64,000 nucleotides of DNA from Chitinophagaceae bacterium (GCA_014879565.1 JACSRW010000022.1:62001-126000); one strand, 5' to 3'; numbered from the stretch's first letter, positions 8,109 through 17,058 are shown. Numbers and translations are program-made. The notes: a model not told the origin generated them from the letters alone.

Positions 8109-9503
8109 ATGCCTGTTACAGCCAATATTAAAATGTACCGCGTGGGAGAACTGGGAGACTGTTTCCTCCTTTGTTTTTCACAGCAGAACCAGCGTACGCA
8201 CGTGCTGATAGATTGTGGTTCCTACTGGAATAAAAAAAGCTCGGTGGATAGAATGAAAATAATTGCCGAAGACATCGCCAAACAGGTGAAAGGCTACCAG
8301 CTTGATGTGGTAGTGGGCACCCACCAGCACAATGATCACCTCTCAGGTTATGTACATGCGGAAGCGGTATTTAAAAAAATTAAACCCCGGCAGGTCTGGC
8401 TTTCCTGGCTGGATGATCCGGATAATAAAACGGCCCGCAAAATCGGCAAGGACTTTAATAATTATCTCACCCGGTTGCGGCTGATTCAAAAGGAATTAAA
8501 AAGCAGTTTCTATGCCGGCACAGAGAAAATTCAGCAAAACATACAGCACCTGCTCGGTTTTTATGGCATTACCGGGGCAGAACGGTTTAATGCACGTACG
8601 GAAAAATTTCCCGCTGACTTGCCTGCCCGGGCTACCGGTATCCTGAAAACACTGGGAAAAAATAAACCAAAGTATTTATCTCCGGGAGAAGTTTTTGATT
8701 TGCCCGGACTCGGAAAAGAGACGGTGAAAGTGTATGTACTGGGCCCGCCCCGTGAAGAAGAATTTCTTTATAAAAAAGAGCCCGGCAAAGGTGAGACCTT
8801 TGATCATAAATTATCCCTGCACGCGGCCCAGGCAGAAAAAATGCTGACTGCATTAAAAAAAGCAACCGGCAGCGCGGGTGTACGGAAAGCGGAAGAACCT
8901 TTTCCTTTTGATGAGCCCTACCGGGAATCAGCCAATTTCAAACCGGTGGAAGACGCCTATTACGACAAAAAGAATGAATGGAGACAAATAGAACTCGACT
9001 GGCTGAACCAGGCGGAAGAACTGGCGCTCTGGCTGGATGGCTTTACCAATAACAGCAGCCTGGTACTGGCATTTGAACTGGTGGAAACGGGTAAGGTATT
9101 ACTCTTCGCTGCAGATGCGCAGGCGGGGAACTGGCGCTCCTGGAAAGAAATAAAATGGAAAAAGAAACCCGCCGGCTTCAGCTGGCTGAACCTGATGAAC
9201 AATACCGTATTGTACAAGGCAGGGCATCACGGCAGCCATAATTCCACGCTGGTGGAAGGGCTGGAAAACATGACACATGAGGAGCTGGTCGTAATGATTC
9301 CGGTTGAGAAATCCGACCCGATGGTGAACTACGGAAAAGGATGGAAAATGCCCGCTGTTAACCTGTATAAAGAACTGAAGAAAAGCAGCCGTAACCGGAT
9401 CATCCGGATGGATGAGGGGATTTCAAAAGCCAAAGCCTGGAATGATCTTGCCGGTAAGGCAGGCGGAAACAGTTTGTACTGGGAGTATGACGTGAAAGGA
9501 TAA
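8109..9503 (+). CDS. ComEC/Rec2-like metallo-beta-lactamase-fold hydrolase, 464 aa (cassette gene 5)
   Basis: The metal site HQHNDH (residues 72-77, HxHxDH) sits after an N-terminal strand with GELGDCFLL and LIDCGSYW. Later ligands appear as D336 in FAADAQAG and H373-H374 in AGHHGSHNST, the last being characteristic of the hydrolase domain of ComEC/Rec2 and its free-standing relatives. Between the two halves lies an insert of about 230 residues, so the protein is larger than a minimal domain of this type. There is no membrane segment and no signal peptide. Members of this group are thought to cut phosphodiester bonds in nucleic acids or signalling nucleotides; the substrate here is unknown. 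It is the last gene of the cassette and ends 5 bases from convergent recN. Confidence 0.87.
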   Translation: MPVTANIKMYRVGELGDCFLLCFSQQNQRTHVLIDCGSYWNKKSSVDRMKIIAEDIAKQVKGYQLDVVVGTHQHNDHLSGYVHAEAVFKKIKPRQVWLSWLDDPDNKTARKIGKDFNNYLTRLRLIQKELKSSFYAGTEKIQQNIQHLLGFYGITGAERFNARTEKFPADLPARATGILKTLGKNKPKYLSPGEVFDLPGLGKETVKVYVLGPPREEEFLYKKEPGKGETFDHKLSLHAAQAEKMLTALKKATGSAGVRKAEEPFPFDEPYRESANFKPVEDAYYDKKNEWRQIELDWLNQAEELALWLDGFTNNSSLVLAFELVETGKVLLFAADAQAGNWRSWKEIKWKKKPAGFSWLNLMNNTVLYKAGHHGSHNSTLVEGLENMTHEELVVMIPVEKSDPMVNYGKGWKMPAVNLYKELKKSSRNRIIRMDEGISKAKAWNDLAGKAGGNSLYWEYDVKG

Positions 9504-9508
9504 ACAGC

Positions 9509-11182
9509 TTAGTTGCGCAGCATTTCCCTGGCATTTTCCAGGGCGGCGGCAGTGGGTTTTTCACCGCTCAGCATCCGGGCTATACTGGTAATTCTTTCTT
9601 CTGTATTTAAGAGACGGACTCCGGTTTTCACCTGGTTACCGGCGATCTCTTTATACACAAAGTAATGCGCATCTGCCCGGCCTGCAATCTGCGGCTGGTG
9701 GGTGATACAAATGATTTGCCGGCTGGAGGCCAGTTCTTTCAGGATAATGCCCACCTGCCGGGCCGCTTCTCCTGAAATTCCGGTGTCTATCTCATCAAAA
9801 ATCAGGGTGGGCAAATCCAGTGAGCGGGCCACCAGGGATTTGATACAAAGCATCAGGCGGCTTCTTTCGCCGCCACTGGCAACTTTACGAAGGGGCTGAT
9901 ACTGGCCTTCCGCTTTATTGCCTGTTGCCAGGTTGGCATCAAACAGAAACTCCACCAGGTCTGTGCCGGTTTCACCCGGAGTTGTATCTGTGATGGAAAC
10001 CTGCAGCCGTGCATTGGGCATTCCGACTCTTGCCAGCAACTGGTTCACTTTTTCTGCAAAGGGCTTAGCCAGTTTTTTCCGGTTGGCAGAAATCCGGGTT
10101 GCGAGTTGCAGGGCCCTGGCACGGCTGTTTTCTGCGGCGGCTTCTTTTACCGCAATGGCTTCCCCGATATCCTGAACCGCTTTCAGCTTAACGGCGAGTT
10201 GTTCCTGGAGTAACAATAATTCACGGGTACTGCCCAGTCCGTGTTTCTTCTGTAAACGGTATCCGAGTGAAATCCTTTCACTGAGTTGTTCCAGCCGGGC
10301 GGGGTCGGCCTGGATATGGTCATTGATCCGGTTGAGGTCGGCCGCGATATCCTGAATTTCAATCTGGGCTGATTGCAGCCGCTGCAGCAGGGCCGGCAGA
10401 TCGGGATGGTAGGCGGAAAATATCTGCAATTGTACCAGCATTGCTTTGAGTTGCTGCACGACGGGCTGTTCCGCTTCGTTTAAGGTGTAACAGGACTTAC
10501 TGACCGCTTCGCGTATACCCTCCGCATGTTCCAGCATTTTCAGTTCCGTTTCAGCTTCCTCCAGCTCATTCTCCCGGAAACCGGCTTCTTCCAGTTCTGT
10601 ATACTGAAACCGGTTATAGTCTGCTTCCTTTTCAAATTGCTGTTGCTGCCGGAGCAGATCTTCCCATTCTTTCCGGGCATGCTGCCATTGGTAGTATTGT
10701 TCCTGGTATTCGTCCAGCAGGGACTGATGCCCGGCCAGCGCATCCAGCACTTCACGCTGAAAACCGGACTCGCCCAGTTCGATGGTATCAAATTGCCGGT
10801 GGAGGTCAACGAGCAAACTGCTCAGTTCCTGTAACTGAGCCAGGTTCACCGGAGTATCGTTGATAAAGGCTCTTGATTTGCCGTTTATTCCGATCTCTCT
10901 GCGTACTACCAGTTCTTCCTCGATATCCAGTTCATAGTTTTTAAGAAAGCGGATAACGTTCTTTTTGGAGCCAGCCGCGAATACCCCCTCCACTACCGAT
11001 TTTTTCTCTTTTTTTACCAGGGCAGTCATGTCGGCTCTTTCGCCGAGAATCAGTCCCAGGGCGCCCATAATAATGGATTTACCGGCTCCGGTTTCCCCCG
11101 TAATGATATTCAGCCCGCCGGGAAATTCAATTTCCAGTTCATCAATAATGGCATAGTTTGATATGGAGAGACGTTTGAGCAT
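9509..11182 (-). CDS. recN: DNA repair protein RecN
   Basis: RecN is an SMC-like ATPase that acts early in recombinational repair of double-strand breaks. The 557-residue protein has the usual N-terminus (MLKRLSISNYAIIDELEIEF), Walker A GETGAGKS near residue 30, a long coiled-coil middle of about 150-360, the ABC signature ASGGERSR and Walker B LIFDEIDTGISG near the C-terminus. Length is normal. The gene is convergent with the cassette end. Upstream lies a short repeat-rich stretch and the terminator of the preceding minus-strand gene. Confidence 0.97.
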   Translation of the reverse strand: MLKRLSISNYAIIDELEIEFPGGLNIITGETGAGKSIIMGALGLILGERADMTALVKKEKKSVVEGVFAAGSKKNVIRFLKNYELDIEEELVVRREIGINGKSRAFINDTPVNLAQLQELSSLLVDLHRQFDTIELGESGFQREVLDALAGHQSLLDEYQEQYYQWQHARKEWEDLLRQQQQFEKEADYNRFQYTELEEAGFRENELEEAETELKMLEHAEGIREAVSKSCYTLNEAEQPVVQQLKAMLVQLQIFSAYHPDLPALLQRLQSAQIEIQDIAADLNRINDHIQADPARLEQLSERISLGYRLQKKHGLGSTRELLLLQEQLAVKLKAVQDIGEAIAVKEAAAENSRARALQLATRISANRKKLAKPFAEKVNQLLARVGMPNARLQVSITDTTPGETGTDLVEFLFDANLATGNKAEGQYQPLRKVASGGERSRLMLCIKSLVARSLDLPTLIFDEIDTGISGEAARQVGIILKELASSRQIICITHQPQIAGRADAHYFVYKEIAGNQVKTGVRLLNTEERITSIARMLSGEKPTAAALENAREMLRN

Positions 11183-11204
11183 CCGGGAAGCAATTTAAGG
11201 GAAA

Positions 11205-11236
11205 ATGGAAAGTAGTTAATGGAAAGTGGAAAGCGG
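11205..11236 (-). repeat. Short direct repeats upstream of recN
   Basis: The motif TGGAAAGT occurs twice exactly, with TGGAAAGC as a third degenerate unit, within about 30 bases just upstream of the recN start. It is low-complexity DNA with no coding sense. It may be a slippage product; no function is evident. Confidence 0.5.
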
Positions 11237-11252
11237 GCAACGGAGCGTGGAT

Positions 11253-11280
11253 AAAAAAAAGTCATCCCTCACAAGATGAC
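11253..11280 (-). terminator. Rho-independent terminator after the zinc-ribbon gene
   Basis: Read on the minus strand, GTCATC (11280-11275) pairs with GATGAC (11266-11261) around an 8-base loop and is followed by eight T (11260-11253). It lies 54 bases after the stop codon at 11334. It separates the zinc-ribbon/Nif3 unit from recN. Confidence 0.8.
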
Positions 11281-11302
11281 ATTTTAATAATTTACGTATC
11301 CC

Positions 11303-11340
11303 CACTCACTACTCACTACTCACCACTCATCACTCACTTC
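11303..11340 (-). repeat. Degenerate GAGTRRT tandem repeat overlapping a gene end
   Basis: On the minus strand the zinc-ribbon gene ends GTGAAGTGA and runs straight into GTGATGAGTGGTGAGTAG and further 7-base units. A similar array follows the stop codon of the DinB gene (14007-14036) in the same orientation relative to its gene. Both are 3' to genes and precede convergent or terminator regions. Confidence 0.55.
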
Positions 11341-12089
11341 ACTTCCACATTTCCATGCAGCTCTTCATCCACCAGGATGCGGCCGCAGTTTTCGCAGATC
11401 ATGATTTTTTTATGCTGGCGGATTTCACTTTGTTTCTGAGGGGGGATAGCATTGAAGCAACCACCGCAGGCATCGCGTTCCACGGGTACCACGGCCAGGC
11501 CGTTACGGTAGCTGTGACGGATTTTATCGTAACTCGCAAGCAGGCGGGCTTCCACATGCACGCGGGCCTCTTCGGCCATCTTGGCAAAATGTTTTTCTTC
11601 TTTTTCGTTCGCCGCAATGATTTTTTCCAGTTCTCCTTTTTTGGTCGCCAGCACCCCTTCCTTAGCCGCGATATTCTTTTTGGCTTTTTCAAGCAGCACC
11701 GCTTTCTCCGCGATTTCCTCGGTGGCGTCTTTGATATGCTTTTCAGCCAGTTTCACTTCCAGCTGCTGCATTTCAATTTCCTTATTGATCGCTTCAAACT
11801 CGCGGTTGTTTTTTACATTGGCACTCTGCTTCTCGTATTTTTTGACCAGGGCTTCCGACTCCTTAATGGCTTCTTTGCGCTGCTCAATAAATTCAGTCAC
11901 CCCATTGATCTCTTCCTCAATCCGGGTCTGGCGGGCATGGAGACCGGTGATTTCATCTTCCAGGTCGGCCACTTCCATCGGCAGTTCCCCTTTCAGGATC
12001 TTGATCTCATCCAGTTTGCTCTCAATTTTCTGGAGGGTCACCAGGGAGGTCAGTTTTTCTTCAACGGAAAATTCTTTAACGTGTGCCAT
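11334..12089 (-). CDS. C4 zinc-ribbon coiled-coil protein (CdsZ/DUF164-like), 251 aa
   Basis: The first 190 residues are a long charged helical hairpin rich in Lys and Glu. They are followed by a zinc ribbon with two Cys pairs, CGGC near residue 205 and CENC near 229, and ILVDEEL at the end. This is the standard layout of the family containing CT398/CdsZ. The family is widespread and has been linked to secretion or nucleic-acid binding; its job in Bacteroidota is not established. It lies 55 bases downstream of the Nif3-like gene on the same strand, a common pairing in this phylum, and the two are probably cotranscribed. Confidence 0.9.
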   Translation of the reverse strand: MAHVKEFSVEEKLTSLVTLQKIESKLDEIKILKGELPMEVADLEDEITGLHARQTRIEEEINGVTEFIEQRKEAIKESEALVKKYEKQSANVKNNREFEAINKEIEMQQLEVKLAEKHIKDATEEIAEKAVLLEKAKKNIAAKEGVLATKKGELEKIIAANEKEEKHFAKMAEEARVHVEARLLASYDKIRHSYRNGLAVVPVERDACGGCFNAIPPQKQSEIRQHKKIMICENCGRILVDEELHGNVEVK

Positions 12090-12144
12090 TTGCGCTTTGA
12101 TGTTTGAAGTTTGGGGTTGGGCTGGTTACCGGTTCTGGTAAGGT

Positions 12145-13242
12145 CTAACTAAAATACCGTACCGGGTTGGTTTCCACACCCGTTTTAAGGACGGCAAAGG
12201 TAGGGAATTTTTCGGCTAAAATATCCCGGAGCAGGTCAATCGTAAACTGCTCACTTTCAAAGTGACCAATATCGGCCAGCAGGAGCCGGTCGTTGGCATC
12301 AAAAAATTCATGATACTTCAGGTCGCCCGTGACAAAAGCATCCGCACCCGCAGATAAAGCCTTGTTAATCAAGAAACTACCTGCGCCTCCGCATAAGGCT
12401 ACCTTTTTTATCTTTTTCCCGGAGAAACGGGTATGCCGGATCACCGGGCTGCCAAACAGTTCCTTCAGTTTACCCAAAAAAGCGGACTCATCCAGGGCCT
12501 CGGGCAGATAACCCAGCATCCCGGCGCCGGTTTCGGGATGAGGGTTGACCAGATCTACTACATCAAAAGCCACTTCCTCATAGGGATGGGCTGAACGGAG
12601 GGCTTCAATCAGTGTACCCTGAAGGGGGGCCGGGAAAACCATTTCCACCCGGATCTCTGTTTCGGTATGCCTTTCCCCGGTTTTTCCCACAAAGGGATTG
12701 GCCCCATCCCCTGCTTTAAAGGTACCCGAACCCGGGGTATTAAAACTGCATTCACTGTACTGACCGATCTGGCCGGCACCAGCTGCAAAAAGCGTGTTCC
12801 TGACTTTTTCCGCATGGGCTTCCGGAACAAAGGTGTAAAGCTTCTTTAAGCCACCTTCACGGGGAGACAGGATCTGCAGATCCCGGAGTCCGAGCCGGCT
12901 GGCCATTTTCCCGTTTACCCCAACTGCCACATTATCCAGGTTCGTATGAATAGCATACAGGGCCACATCATGTTTTATGGCGGCGATCACGGCTTTCTCT
13001 ACATAGTTTTTCCCGTTGATCTTTTTGAGCCCGCCAAATACAATGGGATGATGCGACACCACCAGATTGCAGCCTTTTTCCACCGCCTCGCGTACCACTT
13101 CTTCCGTGGCATCCAGGCTGCAGAGTAAACCCGTACAGTCCCATCCCGGCTGGCCGGTGATCAGTCCTGCATTGTCATAAGATTCCTGGAGGGAAAGCGG
13201 GGCCAGGCCTTCAAGGTAAGAGGTAATAGCGGCTATTTTCAT
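12145..13242 (-). CDS. Nif3-like dinuclear metal centre protein, 365 aa
   Basis: The protein matches the NIF3/YqfO family throughout: SYDNAGLITGQPGWD near residue 20, VSHHPIVFGGLKKI with metal-binding histidines near 65, IHTNLDNV near 100 and the C-terminal GDLKYHEFFDA and DIGHFESEQF. At 365 residues it is the long form, with a PII-like insert (about 130-240) between the two halves of the metal domain, including SAHPYEEVAFDVV. The family forms hexameric toroids; suggested roles include GTP cyclohydrolase-like activity, but none is firmly established. It is the first gene of a two-gene unit with the zinc-ribbon protein. Confidence 0.93.
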   Translation of the reverse strand: MKIAAITSYLEGLAPLSLQESYDNAGLITGQPGWDCTGLLCSLDATEEVVREAVEKGCNLVVSHHPIVFGGLKKINGKNYVEKAVIAAIKHDVALYAIHTNLDNVAVGVNGKMASRLGLRDLQILSPREGGLKKLYTFVPEAHAEKVRNTLFAAGAGQIGQYSECSFNTPGSGTFKAGDGANPFVGKTGERHTETEIRVEMVFPAPLQGTLIEALRSAHPYEEVAFDVVDLVNPHPETGAGMLGYLPEALDESAFLGKLKELFGSPVIRHTRFSGKKIKKVALCGGAGSFLINKALSAGADAFVTGDLKYHEFFDANDRLLLADIGHFESEQFTIDLLRDILAEKFPTFAVLKTGVETNPVRYFS

Positions 13243-13381
13243 GGAGGAAAGTTACGGCATGCCGGCCAACCTGGAATAACCGGCCGCCTCCTGTATTTGT
13301 ATTCCCTGAAAGTTTTGTACCTTTTCTCAGTATTCCGCACCCCGAATGCCACCTAACGATTGATTTATCAAATTTACCAAC

Positions 13382-14005
13382 ATGCTGAGGAGAACCACCG
13401 GCCGCCTCATACTCCTGCTACTGGTCATCACCGGATCAGCCGGCACAATCCAGAATCATGCGCTGAATAAACAGGAAAGGAAATACGCCCTGGGGCTGAT
13501 GAAAGAAACCCAGAAAGAAGTAACCAGATCCGTAAAGGGTCTTTCTGCCGCCCAGCTTAGCTACCGGCCGGCTCCTGACCGCTGGACCGTGGAAGAATGC
13601 GTTTACCATATTGCCGCATCCGAGAAACTGCTGGGATCCATTTTTGAGGAGGCCATGAAAAAAGCGCCCAACCCGGAAAAGAGAGCGGAAATAAAAATAA
13701 CAGACAACGAACTGGTGCAGATGGCAACAGACCGGTCGAAAAAAAACCAGGCGCCTGAATCATTACGACCCGGCAATACTGGTTTTAAAAACCTGCCGGA
13801 AGCCCTAGCGGCGTTTAAAGAAAGCCGCACAAGTCATATCAAATACATGCGTACTTCCACAGAAGACCTGCGTAACCGGGTAGTACAACTGGCTTTCGGC
13901 TGGATTGACTGTTACCAGCTATACCTGTTCATCGCCGCACACAATAAAAGACACCTGGCACAACTGGAGGAAGTGAAGGCTGCGCCGGGGTTTCCGGGGG
14001 AGTGA
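13382..14005 (+). CDS. DinB-superfamily protein with signal peptide, 207 aa
   Basis: Residues 1-26 form a signal peptide (MLRRTTGRLILLLL...). The remainder is a DinB-like four-helix bundle: QLSYRPAPDRWTVEECVYHIAASE around residues 58-82 carries the first metal histidine, and IAAHNKRHLAQLEEVK near 183-198 carries the last two. DinB-family proteins are metal-dependent and often act as thiol-dependent transferases or hydrolases, but the substrate cannot be read from the sequence. An exported member is somewhat unusual, though such proteins recur in Bacteroidota. The gene stands alone between divergent nif3 and a convergent envelope gene. Confidence 0.83.
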   Translation: MLRRTTGRLILLLLVITGSAGTIQNHALNKQERKYALGLMKETQKEVTRSVKGLSAAQLSYRPAPDRWTVEECVYHIAASEKLLGSIFEEAMKKAPNPEKRAEIKITDNELVQMATDRSKKNQAPESLRPGNTGFKNLPEALAAFKESRTSHIKYMRTSTEDLRNRVVQLAFGWIDCYQLYLFIAAHNKRHLAQLEEVKAAPGFPGE

Positions 14006-14006
14006 C

Positions 14007-14036
14007 AAGTAATGAGTGATGAGTAATGAGTAATGG
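14007..14036 (+). repeat. Degenerate GAGTRRT tandem repeat after the DinB gene
   Basis: Immediately after the TGA at 14003-14005, the units AAGTAATGAGTGATGAGT and GAGTAATGAGTAATG form about four 7-base repeats. It matches the array after the zinc-ribbon gene in motif and in orientation relative to the gene. Confidence 0.55.
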
Positions 14037-14045
14037 GCCTTCCGG

Positions 14046-16454
14046 TTAATTTGTCTGATCGCTGATAATTTTCTCCAGGTAAATCAGTTTTCCGTCTGTT
14101 GTCATTCCTTCCACCACCACATGAAAGCGCCGGGTCCGGTCATTATTGTAAAAACTGAAAGGAATCACCGGATTCACATTATTGACAAAGATATTCGGCC
14201 GCCAGTCAAGGGTAATACGGTTGTCAGGCTTAGTGGTTAAAGAAGGATCTTTTTTATAATCGGGGGCAAAAAAATCTTTCACCATTGTAAATCCGTTGTA
14301 CCGGATAAGATCTCCTCTTGAATTGCCCATCACATCTGTGCCCTTCCTTGTGTAGATTGACATAGCACCCCCGGCTCCGGCACCGGGTGCTCCTGCAAAA
14401 TGACTGTACACTTTTACAAGCGCTATTTCGGTAACGGGTAATGTAGCAATCACATTGGGATCTGTTTCAATTTCATTCAGGTAAATAATCATGGGAATCG
14501 GCCCCATTGAACTCACAGAAGGTCCCTGGCGGTAGTACACTTTATATTCAAAGTCCTCATTGGTAATATCCAGCCCGGGCAAAAGGGTCATCAGATAATC
14601 AAATATATTGGACTGTGAAATAAAATTATCCGTATTGACGAGATCTATCGTTTTATCAGCCATACCGCTGAACATACCGGATGTATATTTTTCGTCCAGC
14701 TGTTCCGCAGGCGTTTTTTTCCGGACCTTGATAGTCACTTCCTCCAGCATCAATCCGTTGGCTTTTTGTATTGCATCAAAATCTTCGGCTAATTTTTTCT
14801 GTTTCTCTGCCGGTACGGCAGCGGGAGGCTGCCAGACCGGTCCCGGGCTTACAACCGGATACCGGCGACCCAGTGAATCGCTGGTCATGCTGACATCAAT
14901 ATACTGGCTCTTTTTTCCGCGAATATCAAGAATAAAGATGCGGGCACTTCCGAAAAACAACAGGGAGTCAAGGGTGAAATTTCCCTGCTTGTCGGTCTGA
15001 ATAAACTGGGCATTGCGTTTCATTCCTTCGGCGGTGATCAGGGCGACCAGCTGCTTTTCCGCAAAAGCACGGCTGCTGCCATCCAGGTTAACCTTTCCGG
15101 CAATCGTGATATAGGCAGGATCGGCAAAGGTCAGTCTGCCTTTTACTTTATCTGCCAGTTCCTCCCAGCGAAAACGGCGCCAGCCCTGTGTCATCATCAG
15201 CAGATCACGGGCTGTTTTAACCGTATCTTCCTCTGATTGCAAATACCAGGCGGGGTTATGGATATATCCTCTCAGATCGGAGCTGAGCAGGAGAGACGAC
15301 TGAATCGTTTCTTCCCTGAATGGTAAAAGAGAATAGTCCGCATCGGTAACCGAAACAGATAAGCTGCCCTGGATCGTATCTTTCAGCCTGATCCGGAACC
15401 GGTTTCTCGCCCTGGGCCTCACACCCAGGGTATCTGCCTGAATTTCTCCTTCCCGCCGGTATTCACCATTATGGATAAAGAATAATCTCTCTGCCAGCGG
15501 TATACCTGATTTTCCAAAAACAGTCACCTGGAGAATGCCTGAATTTAGTTTCTCCGTATTCAGCACACCCTGCCATTCTTCTTTAGCCGGATTGAGTTCC
15601 TGACGAAACACAACACGGTGCTGCATCTGACCAATCATATAAGATGGCCTGAGCTGCGGATCATCCTGCCGGTGCCGGATTTCAAAAAAGGCTCCCTGCG
15701 GATGCGGAATCATGGCTAAAACGACTCCTTTCTCCTGAGACAGGGGAAGTGTTTTCTGCTGCCCTTCAAATTTTCCGGAGAACCTGGCGGTATAGGTCTC
15801 CCCTATTACCGGGTTTATTTCAAAAAGGCCCATCCCGTCGTGGTAACTGTTCAGTATGGCTATTTGTTCTCCACGACTGTTCACTACCCGGCCGCTGATA
15901 TCCACCGGTCTGCCAGCAGCATCAGTGGCTTTAAAGGCAATGGTATTATTCAAACCGGTAATTAAATTGCCTCCTTCGGGGAAAAAATCAACCAACAGCT
16001 TATTTTCTGTAAGGGCAGCTTTCACACCGGTTGTTTTCCGGCCCTGCAGACTGATGCGCTTGCAAAAAATATATTCCACCCCATTATTGAGCATCGTAGG
16101 CGTATAGGCCCTGAGCAGGTATACTCCCGTTTGCAGCGTGTCCGGTATTTCAACCTGTCCCCAGGCTGCACCGATAAGCACCGGGAAAACACCCCGGCTG
16201 ATCAGTTTGTCATTCTCACCAATCAATTCCACATAAAGCACACTGCTTAACGTATCGGGTCTGTAATCCGAAAAGAGATAGGCTTTAAACCAGGCGGTTT
16301 CACCCGCCACATAATTTTCCCTGTCGAGGTGAAGCCATACTTTCTCCAGGGGGGCTTTTTTGTCCCATTGTTCCAATAAAGCGGCCGGATCCTGCGCAAA
16401 AATCTGATTGAGGGAAATAAAGAGAATGGCAGTCAGCAGGAATAACTTTTTCAC
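14046..16454 (-). CDS. Exported protein with MG2-like N-terminus and TonB plug domain but no barrel, 802 aa
   Basis: A signal peptide ending IFAQ (residue 21) precedes an N-terminal region resembling the MG2 domain of bacterial alpha-2-macroglobulins (VWLHLDRENYVAGETAWFKAYLF, then GVYLLRAYTP). Beta-rich domains follow to about residue 560. Residues about 615-735 resemble the plug of TonB-dependent receptors (FDYLMTLLPGLDI, MIIYLNEIETDP, GAGAGGAMSIYTRKG). The gene stops before any 22-strand barrel, so it is not a transporter. This architecture recurs in Bacteroidota, but its function is undefined; a periplasmic or surface structural role is possible. It is transcribed alone, divergent from a lipoprotein gene. 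Confidence 0.82.
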   Translation of the reverse strand: MKKLFLLTAILFISLNQIFAQDPAALLEQWDKKAPLEKVWLHLDRENYVAGETAWFKAYLFSDYRPDTLSSVLYVELIGENDKLISRGVFPVLIGAAWGQVEIPDTLQTGVYLLRAYTPTMLNNGVEYIFCKRISLQGRKTTGVKAALTENKLLVDFFPEGGNLITGLNNTIAFKATDAAGRPVDISGRVVNSRGEQIAILNSYHDGMGLFEINPVIGETYTARFSGKFEGQQKTLPLSQEKGVVLAMIPHPQGAFFEIRHRQDDPQLRPSYMIGQMQHRVVFRQELNPAKEEWQGVLNTEKLNSGILQVTVFGKSGIPLAERLFFIHNGEYRREGEIQADTLGVRPRARNRFRIRLKDTIQGSLSVSVTDADYSLLPFREETIQSSLLLSSDLRGYIHNPAWYLQSEEDTVKTARDLLMMTQGWRRFRWEELADKVKGRLTFADPAYITIAGKVNLDGSSRAFAEKQLVALITAEGMKRNAQFIQTDKQGNFTLDSLLFFGSARIFILDIRGKKSQYIDVSMTSDSLGRRYPVVSPGPVWQPPAAVPAEKQKKLAEDFDAIQKANGLMLEEVTIKVRKKTPAEQLDEKYTSGMFSGMADKTIDLVNTDNFISQSNIFDYLMTLLPGLDITNEDFEYKVYYRQGPSVSSMGPIPMIIYLNEIETDPNVIATLPVTEIALVKVYSHFAGAPGAGAGGAMSIYTRKGTDVMGNSRGDLIRYNGFTMVKDFFAPDYKKDPSLTTKPDNRITLDWRPNIFVNNVNPVIPFSFYNNDRTRRFHVVVEGMTTDGKLIYLEKIISDQTN

Positions 16455-16548
16455 TGATAATGGTTAAGTACGCATGAAATTAATATATCTCACCCGAATT
16501 ACGTTAGTCCCCTTGTTAATCCCTCCTTAAATAAAGGAGAAATCCGGG

Positions 16549-16578
16549 TTGTGGAAGCGGTTGATTCTTCCTATTTTG
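16549..16578 (+). promoter_or_regulatory. Candidate promoter of the lipoprotein gene
   Basis: TTG (16549-16551) and TATTTTG (16572-16578) are spaced so that TTG and TTTG are 23 bases apart, as at grpE. The -7 element is one base shorter than TAnnTTTG. The ATG at 16598 would follow the expected start of transcription by about a dozen bases. Confidence 0.45.
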
Positions 16579-16597
16579 TGTACAGTTAACCGGAAAT

Positions 16598-17014
16598 ATG
16601 AAACGACTGATATCCATTCCTTTTCTTTTTTTACTTATACTCCTGTCCGGCTGTAAAAAAGCCATACAAAATGCCCAGGAAGACCTGGTGGTGCGGGCTA
16701 TGGCCGACGGGCAATGGAGGGTCAGCAATTTTGTACTCAACGGCACAACCCTCACCAGCGATTTCAGCACTTACCGTTTTAAATTTTATACCAACCGTAC
16801 AGTAGATGCCATTAAAAACGGCATCACTGAACAAAGCGGCACCTGGGAAGGAAATGCGGCTGCCATGACCATGCAGGCAAATTTCCCGGCTTCTGCCGCG
16901 CCTGTGTCCCATTTAAACGGCACCTGGCTGATAACCCGGAACAGCTGGACCTATGTGGAGGCCGGCCAATCCGCTGGTTCCGATTCAAAAATCCTGCGGC
17001 TGGATAAAGACTAA
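16598..17014 (+). CDS. Small lipoprotein, lipocalin-like, 138 aa
   Basis: The N-terminus (MKRLISIPFLFLLILLSGCKK) is a lipoprotein signal with lipobox LSGC, placing the acylated Cys near residue 19. The mature part of about 120 residues alternates strands: GQWRVSNFVLNG, STYRFKFYTNRTVDAI, SGTWEGNAAAMTMQ and LNGTWLITRNSWTYV. This W-x-V opening and GTW repeat are common in small lipocalin-like lipoproteins of Bacteroidota. No ligand can be inferred. The gene is monocistronic, followed by a stable hairpin at 17059-17088. Confidence 0.85.
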   Translation: MKRLISIPFLFLLILLSGCKKAIQNAQEDLVVRAMADGQWRVSNFVLNGTTLTSDFSTYRFKFYTNRTVDAIKNGITEQSGTWEGNAAAMTMQANFPASAAPVSHLNGTWLITRNSWTYVEAGQSAGSDSKILRLDKD

Positions 17015-17058
17015 GCCGCTTTTGTCCTTTTCTTTCCGTTTCCTTTTTAAACAAACCG

